Shown here: piece after piece, positions 9,545 through 19,706 of the stretch | How positions within the stretch are numbered: position 1 is the stretch's first letter | How the letters are laid out: every line of letters begins with the position of its first letter | Origin: Wenyingzhuangia heitensis | GTDB lineage: Bacteria; Bacteroidota; Bacteroidia; Flavobacteriales; Flavobacteriaceae | Assembly: GCF_011762155.1 (NCBI RefSeq) | Contig: NZ_JAASQL010000001.1 | Coordinates: 682,001 to 746,000, forward strand | Direction: 5' to 3' | Length of the DNA: 64,000 nucleotides | Translations under genes and position numbers: made by a program | Notes under the pieces: generated by a model | What the model was told of the DNA's origin: nothing | Database searches by the model: none | The model's input: only the letters and a program-made list of their open reading frames with translations

Positions 9545-10762
9545 ATGAAGTTTATACGTTACATAAAATCATACATAAAAGGTGACCTATTTATATGGGC
9601 ATTGGTTGCTGTATTGGCATTGTTTTCATTTATGCCTGTTTATAGTGCAAGTACCAATTTAGTATATGTAGCGGGAAATGGTACTACTATTGGTATTTTA
9701 ATCAAGCATGCAGTGTTGCTGTTAATGGGGTTTGGAATTATGTTTTTTATTCATAGAGTTCCTTACCGATATTTTAGTGGAGTTTCTGTAGTTATGATTC
9801 CTATCGTAATTGTATTATTAATCGTAACACTAGCACAGGGGACCACAATTGGTGGAGCCAATGCAGCTAGATGGATTCGTATTCCAATAATTGGAGTTGG
9901 TTTTCAAACATCTACTTTGGCAGGTTTGGTGATTATGGTGTATACGGCCAGGTATTTGGCTAAAAACAAAGATGTAGATATCAGTTTTAAAGAAAGTTTG
10001 TTAAAGCTTTGGGTACCTATAGCCTTGGTGTTAATGTTTATTTTACCTGCCAATTTTTCAACCACGGCAATTGTTTTTTTAATGGTACTGATGGTTTGTT
10101 TTGTAGGCGGATATCCAATGAAGTATTTAGCAGGGATTGTAGGTGCTGGAGTTTTAGTATTGATGTTGTTTGTGTTAGCCGCAAAAGCTTTCCCAGGTTT
10201 AATGCCTAACAGAGTGGATACTTGGATAAGTAGAATAGATGCGTTTTCGGATTCGGAATCGAAAGAAGGATATCAGGTGGAAAATGCAAAAATAGCTATA
10301 GCCACAGGAGGTTTAACAGGAAAAGGACCTGGTAAAAGTGTTCAGAAAAATTTTTTACCGCAATCTTCTTCCGATTTTATTTTTGCCATTATTGTAGAGG
10401 AGTATGGGTTAATGGGGGCTTGTGTTGTTTTGCTGGCTTACTTTATGTTAACGTTTAGAATGTATGTAGCAACTAAAAAAGCAGGAACTGTTTTTGGAAA
10501 GCTGTTAGTGGTTGGAGTAGGATTTCCTATTGTGTTTCAGTCGGTGATTAATATGATGGTTGCAACCAATTTAGGGCCTGTAACAGGGCAAACTTTACCG
10601 CTAATAAGTAGTGGAGGGACTTCTATTTGGATGACCTGTTTAGCAGTAGGTATGGTGTTAAGTGTTACAGCTTCTGCAAATGTTACTGAAGAGGAATTAG
10701 GAGCGCAAAGTGAAGATCCGTTAGAGAGTTTATATCCAAATGAACAATTAGAAGAAGTATAA
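9545..10762 (+). CDS. ftsW: SEDS-family peptidoglycan polymerase FtsW
   Basis: A 405-residue SEDS-family protein with roughly ten predicted membrane segments. Conserved family stretches include GGANAARWI, GYQVENAKIAIATGG and, near the end, LPLISSGGTSIW. SEDS proteins polymerise glycan strands from lipid II, and FtsW does so at the septum with its cognate class B PBP (the ftsI gene above). The soluble C-terminal tail is acidic (EEELGAQSEDPLESLY). Position between murD and murG is the classical dcw place for ftsW rather than rodA. Confidence 0.94.
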   Translation: MKFIRYIKSYIKGDLFIWALVAVLALFSFMPVYSASTNLVYVAGNGTTIGILIKHAVLLLMGFGIMFFIHRVPYRYFSGVSVVMIPIVIVLLIVTLAQGTTIGGANAARWIRIPIIGVGFQTSTLAGLVIMVYTARYLAKNKDVDISFKESLLKLWVPIALVLMFILPANFSTTAIVFLMVLMVCFVGGYPMKYLAGIVGAGVLVLMLFVLAAKAFPGLMPNRVDTWISRIDAFSDSESKEGYQVENAKIAIATGGLTGKGPGKSVQKNFLPQSSSDFIFAIIVEEYGLMGACVVLLAYFMLTFRMYVATKKAGTVFGKLLVVGVGFPIVFQSVINMMVATNLGPVTGQTLPLISSGGTSIWMTCLAVGMVLSVTASANVTEEELGAQSEDPLESLYPNEQLEEV

Positions 10763-10768
10763 CAGAAT

Positions 10769-11866
10769 ATGAGTAAAATAAAAAAAATATTAATTAGTGG
10801 AGGGGGAACAGGTGGTCACATCTATCCTGCCATAGCTATTGCTAACGAATTAAAAAATCGTTATCCCACGGCTGAATTTTTATTTGTTGGAGCTCAAGAT
10901 AAAATGGAAATGGAAAAAGTTCCACAAGCAGGATATAAAATTAAAGGTTTGTGGATTGCAGGTTTGCAAAGAACTTTAAGTTTTAAAAATTTACTTTTTC
11001 CTATTAAATTAGTTCATAGTGTTTTAAAAGCAAAGGCTATTGTTCGTGCTTTTAAACCTGATATTACTATAGGAACAGGTGGTTTTGCAAGCGGTCCTAC
11101 GTTATATGTAGCTGCTAAAAAAGGAATACCAACGTTAATACAAGAGCAAAATTCTTATGCAGGAATTACAAACAAATTATTGTCTAAAAAAGTAGATAAA
11201 GTTTGTGTTGCTTATGAAGGATTGGAAAGCTTTTTTCCTGCGAATAAAATAATTTTCACAGGGAATCCTGTAAGACAAGACTTATTAACCATTTCTTCTA
11301 AAAGAGAATTGGGAATTCAGCATTTTAATTTAGATACAGCTAAAAAAACATTGTTGGTTTTAGGTGGTAGTTTAGGGGCAAGAGCCATCAATCAAATTAT
11401 AGAGACCAATTTAAGAGATTTGTTAAATAACGAGTTGCAAATTATTTGGCAAACAGGTAAGTTTTATATAGAAGAATATAAAAAACACAATAGTTTAAAA
11501 GGGGTGCAGACACATGCATACCTTTCGCAAATGGATTTGGCTTATGCTGCAGCCGATATAATTGTGTCAAGAGCAGGAGCAAGTTCAGTATCAGAATTAT
11601 GTATTGTAGGAAAACCTGTACTGTTTATTCCGTCTCCTAATGTAGCAGAAGATCATCAGACAAAAAACGCAGCAGCTATTGTAAATAAAAATGCAGCTAT
11701 TCTATTAAAAGAAACAGAAAAAGAACATTTTATGACTAAAATAAAATGTTTGCTTCAAAAAGAAGAAAAGACAAATCAATTGTCAGAAAATATAAAAGCA
11801 TTGGCTAAGCCAGATGCAACAGTTAGAATTGTAGAAGAAATTGAAAAAATAGTCAAGTGGAATTAA
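10769..11866 (+). CDS. murG: UDP-GlcNAc--undecaprenyl-PP-MurNAc-pentapeptide transferase
   Basis: A 365-residue GT28-family glycosyltransferase that converts lipid I to lipid II at the inner face of the membrane. The N-terminal glycine-rich loop [12 protein letters not shown] is at residues 10-21. Further family motifs are the second G loop [10 protein letters not shown] and the UDP-GlcNAc-binding segment [11 protein letters not shown] followed by [11 protein letters not shown]. Length is normal. Its end overlaps the GTG start of murC by 10 bp. Confidence 0.96.
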   Translation: MSKIKKILISGGGTGGHIYPAIAIANELKNRYPTAEFLFVGAQDKMEMEKVPQAGYKIKGLWIAGLQRTLSFKNLLFPIKLVHSVLKAKAIVRAFKPDITIGTGGFASGPTLYVAAKKGIPTLIQEQNSYAGITNKLLSKKVDKVCVAYEGLESFFPANKIIFTGNPVRQDLLTISSKRELGIQHFNLDTAKKTLLVLGGSLGARAINQIIETNLRDLLNNELQIIWQTGKFYIEEYKKHNSLKGVQTHAYLSQMDLAYAAADIIVSRAGASSVSELCIVGKPVLFIPSPNVAEDHQTKNAAAIVNKNAAILLKETEKEHFMTKIKCLLQKEEKTNQLSENIKALAKPDATVRIVEEIEKIVKWN

Positions 11867-13203
11867 AAGATATACAGAACATCTATTTTGTGGGGATTGG
11901 GGGTATTGGAATGAGTGCCATTGCTAGCTATTTTGTAAAAAACGGTAAGCAGGTAGCGGGTTATGACAAAACACCATCTTTAGTTACAGAAGCTTTAGAG
12001 GCACAAGGTGTGACTATTACTTTTGTAGATGATGTTGCTACTATTAACAAGACTTTTTTAAATGCAAAAGAAACGTTGGTGGTGTATACACCTGCAATTC
12101 CTAAAGACAGTAAGATATTGGCTTATTTTGAAGAGCACAATTTTACAGTAATAAAGCGTGCGGCTATTTTAGGAGAAATTACTAAAAATACTATTTGTTA
12201 CGCAGTAGCAGGTACGCATGGTAAAACCACAACATCTTCTATATTAGGACATATTATGCATGTGTGTAATACGGGAGCAACTTCTTTTTTAGGAGGGATT
12301 ACAGAGAATTACAATTCAAATCTAATTTTAGGAGGTGATAAAATATCGGTTGTAGAGGCAGATGAGTTTGATCGTTCGTTCTTGCAATTGTCTCCAAACG
12401 TAGCTTGTATCACTAATATGGATGCCGATCATTTAGATATTTATGGAGAAAAAGAAGCTTTAGAAACCTCTTTTAAAGAGTTTGCTGCCAAAGTAACAGA
12501 TTTACTTATTGTAAAAAAAGGATTGCCTGTTGATGGTTTGACTTATGGTGTTGAAGAGGAGGCAGATTATCAGGCTTTAAACGTAAAAATAGAAAATGGA
12601 TCTTTTGTGTTTGACGTGAAAACACCTAATGGTTTTGTAGAAAATGTAATTTTTCATTTGCCAGGAAGACACAATGTCTCTAATGCATTGGTATCTATTG
12701 CGATGGCAGAAAAACATGGGCTGTCTTTAGAAGATATAAAAGAATCTTTAGCAACATATAGTGGAGTTAAAAGACGATTTTCTTATAAAATAAAAGAACA
12801 AGATTTTGTGTTGATTGATGATTATGCTCATCACCCAACAGAAATAGCGGCTGTAGAAAGTGCGGTTAGAGAAATGTATCCAGGGCAAAAAATATTGGTG
12901 ATTTTTCAGCCTCATTTATTTTCTAGAACACGCGATTTTATAGATGATTTTGCTAATAGTTTGTCAAAGTTTGATGAAGTAGTACTGTTAGATATTTATC
13001 CAGCAAGAGAATTGCCTATTCAAGGTGTAAATTCTACTTGGTTATTGGAGAAAATCAGTAATAATAACAGATCTTTGCAGGCCAAAAAAGAAGTAATAAA
13101 TACAGTAAAAAACACAGATGCTACTGTGGTAGTTATGTTGGGGGCAGGAGATATAGGGGTGTTGGTAGAACAAGTAACCAAAGAATTATTATTAGCGCAA
13201 TGA
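11857..13203 (+). CDS. murC: UDP-N-acetylmuramate--L-alanine ligase
   Basis: A 448-residue Mur ligase. The N-terminal nucleotide-binding motif [11 protein letters not shown] is at residues 13-23 and the ATP loop [11 protein letters not shown] at 118-128; the His in that loop is typical of MurC and Mpl rather than MurD or Mur[11 protein letters not shown] further on is the MurC C-terminal signature. It attaches the first L-alanine to UDP-MurNAc. The start codon is GTG inside the end of murG. It overlaps ftsQ by 4 bp. Confidence 0.96.
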   Translation: MELKDIQNIYFVGIGGIGMSAIASYFVKNGKQVAGYDKTPSLVTEALEAQGVTITFVDDVATINKTFLNAKETLVVYTPAIPKDSKILAYFEEHNFTVIKRAAILGEITKNTICYAVAGTHGKTTTSSILGHIMHVCNTGATSFLGGITENYNSNLILGGDKISVVEADEFDRSFLQLSPNVACITNMDADHLDIYGEKEALETSFKEFAAKVTDLLIVKKGLPVDGLTYGVEEEADYQALNVKIENGSFVFDVKTPNGFVENVIFHLPGRHNVSNALVSIAMAEKHGLSLEDIKESLATYSGVKRRFSYKIKEQDFVLIDDYAHHPTEIAAVESAVREMYPGQKILVIFQPHLFSRTRDFIDDFANSLSKFDEVVLLDIYPARELPIQGVNSTWLLEKISNNNRSLQAKKEVINTVKNTDATVVVMLGAGDIGVLVEQVTKELLLAQ

Positions 13204-13916
13204 AAAAATATTTTGTTTACATAAAAACAGTTTTGCTTCTACTTATTGTAGGGCTTGTTTTGGGTTTTACATCCAAAAGAAATGCTATGCGATCTGTTTC
13301 TGATGTAGCAATTACGTTTAGTAATGAAGACAATTTATTCTTAACACATCAAATGGTTAATAACTTGTTAATACAAAAAGGTAAGCATGTTGAAAATCAA
13401 CCTAAAACCTTAATAAATTTACAAGAACTAGAAAATCTAGTGCAGGCACACCCAATGGTCTCATCTGCACAGGTTTCTGTAGGAGTTATAGGAGATTTAA
13501 AAGTAAGTGTAAAGCAAAGAAAGCCGTTGGCAAGAATGTATAACACGCAGAATGTGGTTTATTTAGATGCTAAAGGTTTAGAAATGCCTTTGTCTAGCAA
13601 TTATTCAGCAAGAGTTCCTGTTATCAATAATAAAAATGGTTTTATCAAACCAAAGGAAGTGTTTCCGTTAATTCAGAAAATTGACTCAGACGATTTTTTG
13701 AAAAAATTAGTGGTTTCAGTTCAAAAAGATAAAGAAGGATATTGGTTTCAAACTCGTTACAATCAACAAAAAGTATTGTTAGGAGATTTGAATAAAATAA
13801 ATCAAAAATTAAAAAAACTAAAAGTGTTTTACAGCTATATGGAAAAAGATAGTTTGTCTAGCACGTTTAAAAAAATAGATTTACAGTACAACAATCAAGT
13901 TGTTTGCTCAAAATAA
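13200..13916 (+). CDS. ftsQ: Cell division protein FtsQ/DivIB
   Basis: A 238-residue protein with a very short cytoplasmic part, one membrane segment at about residues 5-23 and an extracytoplasmic POTRA-like region (LINLQELENLVQAHPMVSSA, then VSVKQRKPLARMY). That second stretch, ending with a strand and an acidic turn, is the typical FtsQ/DivIB core. FtsQ bridges early and late divisome proteins through FtsL and FtsB. Similarity is modest, as usual for this family, but the place between murC and ftsA is decisive. Start overlaps murC by 4 bp. Confidence 0.9.
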   Translation: MKKYFVYIKTVLLLLIVGLVLGFTSKRNAMRSVSDVAITFSNEDNLFLTHQMVNNLLIQKGKHVENQPKTLINLQELENLVQAHPMVSSAQVSVGVIGDLKVSVKQRKPLARMYNTQNVVYLDAKGLEMPLSSNYSARVPVINNKNGFIKPKEVFPLIQKIDSDDFLKKLVVSVQKDKEGYWFQTRYNQQKVLLGDLNKINQKLKKLKVFYSYMEKDSLSSTFKKIDLQYNNQVVCSK

Positions 13917-13922
13917 GTAAGG

Positions 13923-15281
13923 ATGGAAAATAACCGTATTGCTATAGGATTAGATATTGGAACCACTAAAATTGCTGCCATGATTGGTCGTGAAAACGAG
14001 TATGGTAAAATTGAAGTTTTAGGTATAGGAAAAGCAAAAAGTCTAGGGGTAAAACGTGGTGTTGTTAATAATATTACACAAACAATTCAATCAATTCAGC
14101 AAGCCGTTGAAGAGGCCGAAAATGTTTCGGGATTAAAAATTGATACGGTTACTGTAGGTATTGCGGGACATCATATCAGAAGTATTCATCACAGTGATTA
14201 TATTACTAGACCTGATGCAGAAGAGGTGATTGATGAACAGGATATAGAAAATTTAATAAACCAAGTACATAAATTGGTTATGTTGCCTGGTGAGGAAATT
14301 ATTCATGTATTACCACAAGAATTTAAGATCGATAGTCAATCGGATGTTACAGAACCTATAGGAATGTACGGAGGTAGATTAGAAGCTAATTTTCATGTAG
14401 TTGTTGGACAAGTTTCTCAGATTAAAAATATAGGTAGATGTGTGACAAGTTCTGGTTTAGGATTGTCTGCCATTACGTTAGAACCTTTAGCATCTGCAGA
14501 AGCAGTGTTAAATGATGAGGAAAAAGAAGCAGGAGTTGCTTTGATAGATATAGGAGGCGGAACTACCGATTTGGCCATTTTTAAAGATGGAATTATTCGC
14601 CATACAGCTGTTATTCCTTTTGGAGGAAACGTAATTACAGAAGACATTAAAGAGGGTTTTTCTATTATAGAAAAACAGGCAGAATTGTTAAAAGTAAAAT
14701 TTGGGTCTGCTTGGCCAGGAGAGAACAAAGACAATGAAATTGTATCAATTCCAGGACTAAGAGGTAGAGAGCCTAAAGAAATTACTTTAAAAAGTTTGTC
14801 TCAAGTAATTCACGCAAGAGTTACAGAAATTATAGAGCAAGTGTACTTAGAGATTAAAAACTATGGACATGACACTCAAAACGGAAAATTAATTGCAGGA
14901 ATAGTGTTGACAGGAGGAGGGTCTCAGGTAAAACATTTAAAGCAATTGGTAGAATATATTACAGGAATGGATACAAGAATAGGGTATCCTAATGAGCATT
15001 TAGCAGGAGGGTCTGATGAAGCTTTGTCGAGTCCAATATTTGCAACCACAGTAGGTTTGTTAATGAAAGGATTGGAAAAGTTACCAGAAGAAACAAAAGA
15101 AGAAGTTGTAGAAACACCTGTGTTTGAAACAGTAGAGCCTAAGCAAGAAGAAGTAATAGAGGAGGAAGTTATTGAGGAGCCTAAGGTAACTGAACAAGAA
15201 AAAGAAGTGCCTAAAAAGAAAAAATCATGGTTAGATAAATTTACCTCTAACTTAAAAGATTTTTTAAACGAAGCAGAATAA
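13923..15281 (+). CDS. ftsA: Cell division protein FtsA
   Basis: A 452-residue actin-like ATPase that tethers FtsZ to the membrane. The phosphate-1 motif GLDIGTTKIAA is at about residues 9-19, and IDIGGGTTDLAIF (phosphate 2) and VLTGGGSQ (adenosine) follow in order. After the actin fold comes an acidic Glu/Val-rich linker of about 45 residues and then a basic, amphipathic C-terminal helix (KKKKSWLDKFTSNLKDFL), the expected membrane-targeting sequence. The linker is longer than in E. coli FtsA. ftsZ follows after 25 bp. Confidence 0.96.
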   Translation: MENNRIAIGLDIGTTKIAAMIGRENEYGKIEVLGIGKAKSLGVKRGVVNNITQTIQSIQQAVEEAENVSGLKIDTVTVGIAGHHIRSIHHSDYITRPDAEEVIDEQDIENLINQVHKLVMLPGEEIIHVLPQEFKIDSQSDVTEPIGMYGGRLEANFHVVVGQVSQIKNIGRCVTSSGLGLSAITLEPLASAEAVLNDEEKEAGVALIDIGGGTTDLAIFKDGIIRHTAVIPFGGNVITEDIKEGFSIIEKQAELLKVKFGSAWPGENKDNEIVSIPGLRGREPKEITLKSLSQVIHARVTEIIEQVYLEIKNYGHDTQNGKLIAGIVLTGGGSQVKHLKQLVEYITGMDTRIGYPNEHLAGGSDEALSSPIFATTVGLLMKGLEKLPEETKEEVVETPVFETVEPKQEEVIEEEVIEEPKVTEQEKEVPKKKKSWLDKFTSNLKDFLNEAE

Positions 15282-15306
15282 AAATTGACCCATAAATCCC
15301 ATAATT

Positions 15307-17454
15307 ATGAGTGATACACCATTTAACAACGTGGCTTTTGATATGCCAAAATCTCAATCTAATTCTATTAAAGTAATAGGAGTTGGAGGAGGTGGAAGCA
15401 ACGCAGTAAACCACATGTTTACCCAAGATATTAAAGGAGTAGATTTTGTGATCTGTAATACAGATGCACAAGCCCTACAAAATAGTCCTGTGCCTAATAA
15501 AATTCAATTAGGAGTTAGTTTAACTTCTGGGTTGGGGGCTGGAGCAAATCCAGATGTTGGAGAAAAAGCAGCAGAAGAAAGTATTGAAGAAATTAAAAAA
15601 GTACTGACTTCTCAAACAAAAATGGTATTTATTACTGCTGGTATGGGAGGTGGTACTGGTACAGGTGCAGCTCCAATTATTGCTGGTATTGCTAAAAAAA
15701 TGGATATTTTAACGGTTGGGATTGTTACCATGCCGTTTCAGTTTGAAGGTAGAATGCGTTCTAAACAAGCGCAAAAAGGAGTTGATGAATTAAGAGATAA
15801 TGTAGATTCTTTAATTGTTATTAATAACAACAAGCTAAGAGAGGTCTATGGTAATTTAGGTTTTAAAGCAGGTTTTTCTAAAGCTGATGAGGTTTTGTCT
15901 ACAGCATCTAGAGGGATTGCAGAAGTAATTACACATCACTACAAACAAAATATAGATTTACACGATGCCAAAACAGTACTGTCTAACAGTGGTACTGCTA
16001 TTATGGGGTCTGCAAAAGAAGTAGGAGAGGATAGAGCTCAAAATGCAATTAGAAAAGCATTAGATTCTCCGTTGCTGAATGATAACAAAATTAGAGGAGC
16101 CAAAAACGTATTGTTATTAATCGTTTCTGGAACTGAAGAGGTTACTTTGGATGAAATAGGAGAGATTAACGATTTTATTCAAGAGGAAGCAGGATACGAA
16201 GCCAACATTATTATGGGGGTGGGTGAAGATGATGATTTAGGAGATGCTATTGCTGTAACAGTTGTAGCTACTGGTTTTGCAATAGATCAACAAAGAGATA
16301 TTACCAATACAGAGGTTAAAAAAGTATATCATACTTTAAATACAGAGCAAACGGCTCATTATAATTTTGAGGAAGAACAATCTGTGGTAAGACCAAGAAT
16401 GACTCGTATTATTGACGAACCTATTGTAGAAGAAAAAAAGGTAGTTCATCAGTTGTTAGAAGAGGAAGAACCAGAAGTTTTTGCAGTTCCCAAAAAACAA
16501 CTAGAAAAAGAATTGATTCCAACAACATCGGCAATAGAGCAAATAGATGTTGTTTTTGATGAGGTGAAACCCGTTGTAGAAAATATAATAGAGGAAGAAA
16601 TATCTGAAGATGATTTTATTATTAATGATGTAACTCCAGATTTGTTTTCTGTAATAGAAGAAGAGCCAAAAGCAAAAGTAAATGTATTTGACTTGCCTGT
16701 AGAACAAGCTGTAGAGGTTAAAAACGAAGTAATTGATGTTTTTGATTTACCCGTTGTAGATGCAGAAGAAGTTAAGACTGAGGCCGTAGCAAAGGAAGTT
16801 GAAGAAGAGGTATTTAATATTTTTGAATTACCTGTTATAGATGCTGAAGAAATTGTATTTGAGAAAAAAGAAGAAGCTCCTAAAAGAACTGTTTTTGTAT
16901 TAGAAGAAGAGGAAGAAGAAACAATTAATGAAATTAAAGTTGTTGAGGCTAAGAAAATTGAGCGTGAACCCGAGGTGAAAGTAGAAGCGACAGCAAACGG
17001 AGGTAAAAAGTACACGTTAGAAAATTTTGACATTCAACCTACAATAAGTAAGTCATCTTCTTTACAAATTGATAGAAAAGTGGCTGAGATTAAAGTAAAT
17101 GAACCCGAAGAAATTAAATTTGAGGTAAGAGAAAAATCTGTAGCCAAAACAGAAGTAGAAGAAGATTGTGATGAGAAAGTATCTCCTTTAAATGTGACTA
17201 TATCTGAATTGCAAAAGAGTGCAGAAAAGAGAAAGAGTACATTTAAAAAATACAGTCATCGTTTTAAAAATGCTGCTTTTAACGAAGATTTAATCGATGA
17301 TATTGAAAAAGAGCCAGCTTATAAAAGATTAGGAGTAGAGTTGCATAGCAAGCAAGATGTTGATAAAATATCTAGAACTTCTATAGATGTGTCTAACGAT
17401 AATGAAGTAACAATTAGAAAAAACAATTCTTTTTTACATGACAATGTAGATTAG
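15307..17454 (+). CDS. ftsZ: Cell division protein FtsZ with very long acidic C-terminal linker
   Basis: A 715-residue FtsZ; the usual size is 350-400. The GTPase core occupies about residues 18-335, with the tubulin signature GGGTGTG at 114-120. A highly charged linker of roughly 330 residues (336-665) follows, rich in Glu, Val and Lys. It contains three copies of a motif of the form F-[DE]-L-P-V-x-x-A-x-E at Phe461, Phe479 and Phe506. A conserved-looking segment EPAYKRLG at 669-676, likely the FtsA-binding C-terminal peptide, is followed by another 39 residues. Long FtsZ tails are known in Bacteroidota; the repeats stand out here. Confidence 0.96.
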   Translation: MSDTPFNNVAFDMPKSQSNSIKVIGVGGGGSNAVNHMFTQDIKGVDFVICNTDAQALQNSPVPNKIQLGVSLTSGLGAGANPDVGEKAAEESIEEIKKVLTSQTKMVFITAGMGGGTGTGAAPIIAGIAKKMDILTVGIVTMPFQFEGRMRSKQAQKGVDELRDNVDSLIVINNNKLREVYGNLGFKAGFSKADEVLSTASRGIAEVITHHYKQNIDLHDAKTVLSNSGTAIMGSAKEVGEDRAQNAIRKALDSPLLNDNKIRGAKNVLLLIVSGTEEVTLDEIGEINDFIQEEAGYEANIIMGVGEDDDLGDAIAVTVVATGFAIDQQRDITNTEVKKVYHTLNTEQTAHYNFEEEQSVVRPRMTRIIDEPIVEEKKVVHQLLEEEEPEVFAVPKKQLEKELIPTTSAIEQIDVVFDEVKPVVENIIEEEISEDDFIINDVTPDLFSVIEEEPKAKVNVFDLPVEQAVEVKNEVIDVFDLPVVDAEEVKTEAVAKEVEEEVFNIFELPVIDAEEIVFEKKEEAPKRTVFVLEEEEEETINEIKVVEAKKIEREPEVKVEATANGGKKYTLENFDIQPTISKSSSLQIDRKVAEIKVNEPEEIKFEVREKSVAKTEVEEDCDEKVSPLNVTISELQKSAEKRKSTFKKYSHRFKNAAFNEDLIDDIEKEPAYKRLGVELHSKQDVDKISRTSIDVSNDNEVTIRKNNSFLHDNVD

Positions 17455-17476
17455 TAAAACAGATAACAAGTACATG

Positions 17477-17506
17477 AAACCCAATCCTATTAGATTGGGT
17501 TTTTTT
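17477..17506 (+). terminator. Rho-independent terminator after ftsZ
   Basis: Perfect stem AACCCAATC/GATTGGGTT with a 6-nt loop followed by T7, 23 bp after the ftsZ stop. It marks the end of the 15.6-kb dcw transcription unit. Confidence 0.9.
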
Positions 17507-17508
17507 AA

Positions 17509-17516
17509 TACTTTTG
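17509..17516 (+). promoter_or_regulatory. Probable yqeY promoter (-7 box TACTTTTG)
   Basis: TACTTTTG matches TAnnTTTG, sits immediately behind the ftsZ terminator and 28 nt before the yqeY ATG, as expected for a separately transcribed gene. Confidence 0.5.
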
Positions 17517-17544
17517 TATTTAAATCACCTAAAAATAGAATAAA

Positions 17545-17994
17545 ATGAGTTTATCAAAAGATATTATGGTTAAAATGAAAGAAGCCATGAAAGCTAAAGA
17601 TACTGTTGCATTAGAATCTTTAAGAGCAGTGAAATCTGCTATTTTATTAGCACAAACAGAAAACGGTGCTAAAGAAGAGTTAACAGAAGATACGGAGCTT
17701 AAAATTTTACAAAAATTGGTAAAACAACGTAAAGATTCGGCAGTTTTATATACTGAGCAAGGAAGAGCAGATTTAGCAGAGCCAGAATTGGCTCAGGCTG
17801 AAGTGATTTCTCAGTTTTTACCTGCGCAAATGACAGAAGATGAGTTGAAAGCTGCTTTGACAAAGTTGATTTCTGAAACAGGAGCTTCGTCTATAAAAGA
17901 TATGGGAAGATTAATGGGAGTTGCCTCTAAAGAGTTTGCTGGTAAGGCAGATGGAAAAGCAATTTCAGTGGTAATTAAACAACTATTGTCTTAA
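17545..17994 (+). CDS. yqeY: GatB/YqeY domain-containing protein
   Basis: A 149-residue stand-alone GatB/YqeY domain, the usual full length of YqeY. Typical features are KDTVALESLRAVKSAI near the N-terminus, KQRKDSA in the middle, and the C-terminal DMGRLMGVASKEFAGKADGK, which resembles the tRNA-binding tail of GatB. In Bacteroidota it commonly follows ftsZ. Its molecular role is unsettled; a link to tRNA-dependent amidation is only inferred from the shared domain. It has its own promoter and is closed by a bidirectional terminator. Confidence 0.9.
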   Translation: MSLSKDIMVKMKEAMKAKDTVALESLRAVKSAILLAQTENGAKEELTEDTELKILQKLVKQRKDSAVLYTEQGRADLAEPELAQAEVISQFLPAQMTEDELKAALTKLISETGASSIKDMGRLMGVASKEFAGKADGKAISVVIKQLLS

Positions 17995-18014
17995 TAAAGA
18001 GGTAGTATGTTGCT

Positions 18015-18047
18015 ATAAAAAAACCGACTCATATGAGTCGGTTTTTT
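18015..18047. terminator. Bidirectional terminator between yqeY and the thioesterase gene
   Basis: Stem AAAACCGACTC/GAGTCGGTTTT with loop ATAT and an A-tract before and a T-tract after, so it can act for both convergent genes. Confidence 0.9.
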
Positions 18048-18056
18048 TATGGGTTT

Positions 18057-18458
18057 TTAATTTGTACTTTCGGCTTTTAATCTGTCTTTTACAAATTCAA
18101 TTTCTGTTTTTCCGTGTGGTTTGGGTTTGCCATCATCTCCTAGGTTTACCATAATAATATTATCAACTTTAATAATGGTTTCTCTAGTCATTTTATTTCT
18201 AACTTCGCAATTTAATACTAATGATGATTTTCCAAATTTAACAACTTCAATACCTATTTCTATAATATCACCTTGTTTGGCAGAACTTAAAAAATTAATT
18301 TCTGACATAAATTTGGTAACTACTTTGTTGTTTTCAAGTTGTATTATAGAATACAAAGCAGCTTCTTCATCAATCCAAGCTAATAATTTACCTCCAAATA
18401 AGGTTCCGTTGGCATTTAAATCTTCGGGTTTTACCCATTTTCTAGTGTGAAATCTCAT
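18057..18458 (-). CDS. Acyl-CoA thioesterase, hotdog fold (YciA/ACOT-like)
   Basis: A 133-residue single hotdog domain. The motif NANGTLFGGKLLAWIDEEAA (about residues 15-34) is the long central helix and active-site region of YciA/BFIT-type acyl-CoA thioesterases, with the Asn and the Asp/Glu of the helix as likely catalytic residues. Such enzymes hydrolyse acyl-CoA esters in the cytoplasm and work as hexamers; chain-length preference is not predictable here. It is monocistronic between a shared terminator and the lacI-type gene. Confidence 0.88.
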   Translation of the reverse strand: MRFHTRKWVKPEDLNANGTLFGGKLLAWIDEEAALYSIIQLENNKVVTKFMSEINFLSSAKQGDIIEIGIEVVKFGKSSLVLNCEVRNKMTRETIIKVDNIIMVNLGDDGKPKPHGKTEIEFVKDRLKAESTN

Positions 18459-18545
18459 AGGCTTTAATATTTGTTATAAAGGTACTATTTGGTGTAATAA
18501 ATACCTATTAGAAATGATAGATTAAAACTGTTTAGGTATATGGAT

Positions 18546-19592
18546 TTACTTATAGTTAAGTTTTAAGAAAGATTTGGTAGAGTTTCTCATAACCAAATCT
18601 GTTTTGATAATTTTAGTTTCGTAATCAGGGTTTTCTATATCTTCTTCAATTCTCTGAATTAAAAGTTTTGCAGCTTTAGCTCCCATTTTTTCTCCATGCT
18701 GGCTAATTGTAGTCATTTGCGGACTAGCATGTCTAGCTAAAATTCCGTTAGAAAATGCAATTACAGAAAAATTACCTGGAATACTGTATCCAAGTTTTTG
18801 AGCTACTTTTTGTATAGCAATACCTGTAGCTTCGTTTGTTGTAATTACCCCATCAATTTGGTTGTTTTCTAACATAGGAGTTAGTGCTCTTTCGTATTCT
18901 TTGTAGTTGATTTCTGTTAAATCAACCATAATATCTTTGTTTGCAGGAAGTTTAAATTCTTCCAAAGCTTTTAAATATCCTTTTTTCCTTTTTTTAGTAC
19001 TTGTTAATTTATTGTTGGTAGATATAAAAGCAATGTTAGTACAGCCTGTGTTTTTTAAGTGTTCTACAGCATTAAAGGTTGCTTTATGATCTTTGATCAT
19101 TACTTTGTCACAGTCTAGTTCTTTAGGAATTCTATCAAACATAACAATAGGAAAACCTTCATCTAACACATCTTGAAAATGAGAATATTCTTTGTTAATG
19201 CTTGTTTCTAAAGCAGGAGATATTATAAATCCATCAATACTACCATTAGATAGCATTTCTAAAATTTCTATTTCTTTACTTGTTTTTTCGTTAGAAACGC
19301 AAGTAATAATTTTGTAACCAAGTTCGTTTGCAACTTGTTCTATTCCATTAAAAACTTGTGCATAAATGTATTTAAGCATGTTAGGAATTAAAACGGCAAT
19401 GGTTTTTGTTTTTTTGTTTTTTAAACTTAACGCATTAAAATTGGGTTTGTAATTAAACTCTTTGGCATATGCTTGAATACGTTTTTTGGTTGTCTCTGCT
19501 ATTTCGTGACTGTCATTCAGTGCTTTAGAAACAGTAGAGATGGAAACGCTTAGCTCTTTAGCTATGTCTTTAATTGTAAGTTTTTTCTTCAT
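18546..19592 (-). CDS. LacI-family transcriptional regulator
   Basis: A 348-residue regulator with an N-terminal LacI helix-turn-helix (LTIKDIAKELSVSISTVSKA, then LNDSHEI) and a periplasmic-binding-protein-like sensor domain (for example IDGFIISPA, VMFDR and VIAFSNG). I start it at 19592, where MKKKLTIKD begins; the longer frame to 19640 adds 16 residues unlike any LacI protein and would overrun a possible -7 box at 19638-19645. Its ligand is unknown. No sugar genes lie next to it; the neighbour across the divergent gap is an FAD oxidoreductase. Confidence 0.92.
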   Translation of the reverse strand: MKKKLTIKDIAKELSVSISTVSKALNDSHEIAETTKKRIQAYAKEFNYKPNFNALSLKNKKTKTIAVLIPNMLKYIYAQVFNGIEQVANELGYKIITCVSNEKTSKEIEILEMLSNGSIDGFIISPALETSINKEYSHFQDVLDEGFPIVMFDRIPKELDCDKVMIKDHKATFNAVEHLKNTGCTNIAFISTNNKLTSTKKRKKGYLKALEEFKLPANKDIMVDLTEINYKEYERALTPMLENNQIDGVITTNEATGIAIQKVAQKLGYSIPGNFSVIAFSNGILARHASPQMTTISQHGEKMGAKAAKLLIQRIEEDIENPDYETKIIKTDLVMRNSTKSFLKLNYK

Positions 19593-19694
19593 AAAGTTTA
19601 TATCGCAAAAAAATAGTGAGTTTGTAGATTCCGAAAGCAAATATACTCATAATTAATAAGTTGTATTTTAATATCTATCAATTTCTTAAAATTG

Positions 19695-19702
19695 TAAATT
19701 TG
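19695..19702 (+). promoter_or_regulatory. -7 box TAAATTTG placed 4 nt before the oxidoreductase ATG
   Basis: TAAATTTG matches TAnnTTTG and is followed by C and then three bases before the ATG at 19707. If used, transcription would begin at or next to the start codon (leaderless mRNA). No TTG at the standard -33 spacing was found. Confidence 0.45.
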
Positions 19703-19706
19703 CAGC

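Noticed and set aside
16449-17033. 194-codon Ser/Thr-rich frame on the minus strand inside ftsZ
   Set aside because: It is the mirror of the Glu/Val-rich linker of ftsZ (GAA/GAG read backwards as Ser/Phe codons), with no start context or conserved motif.
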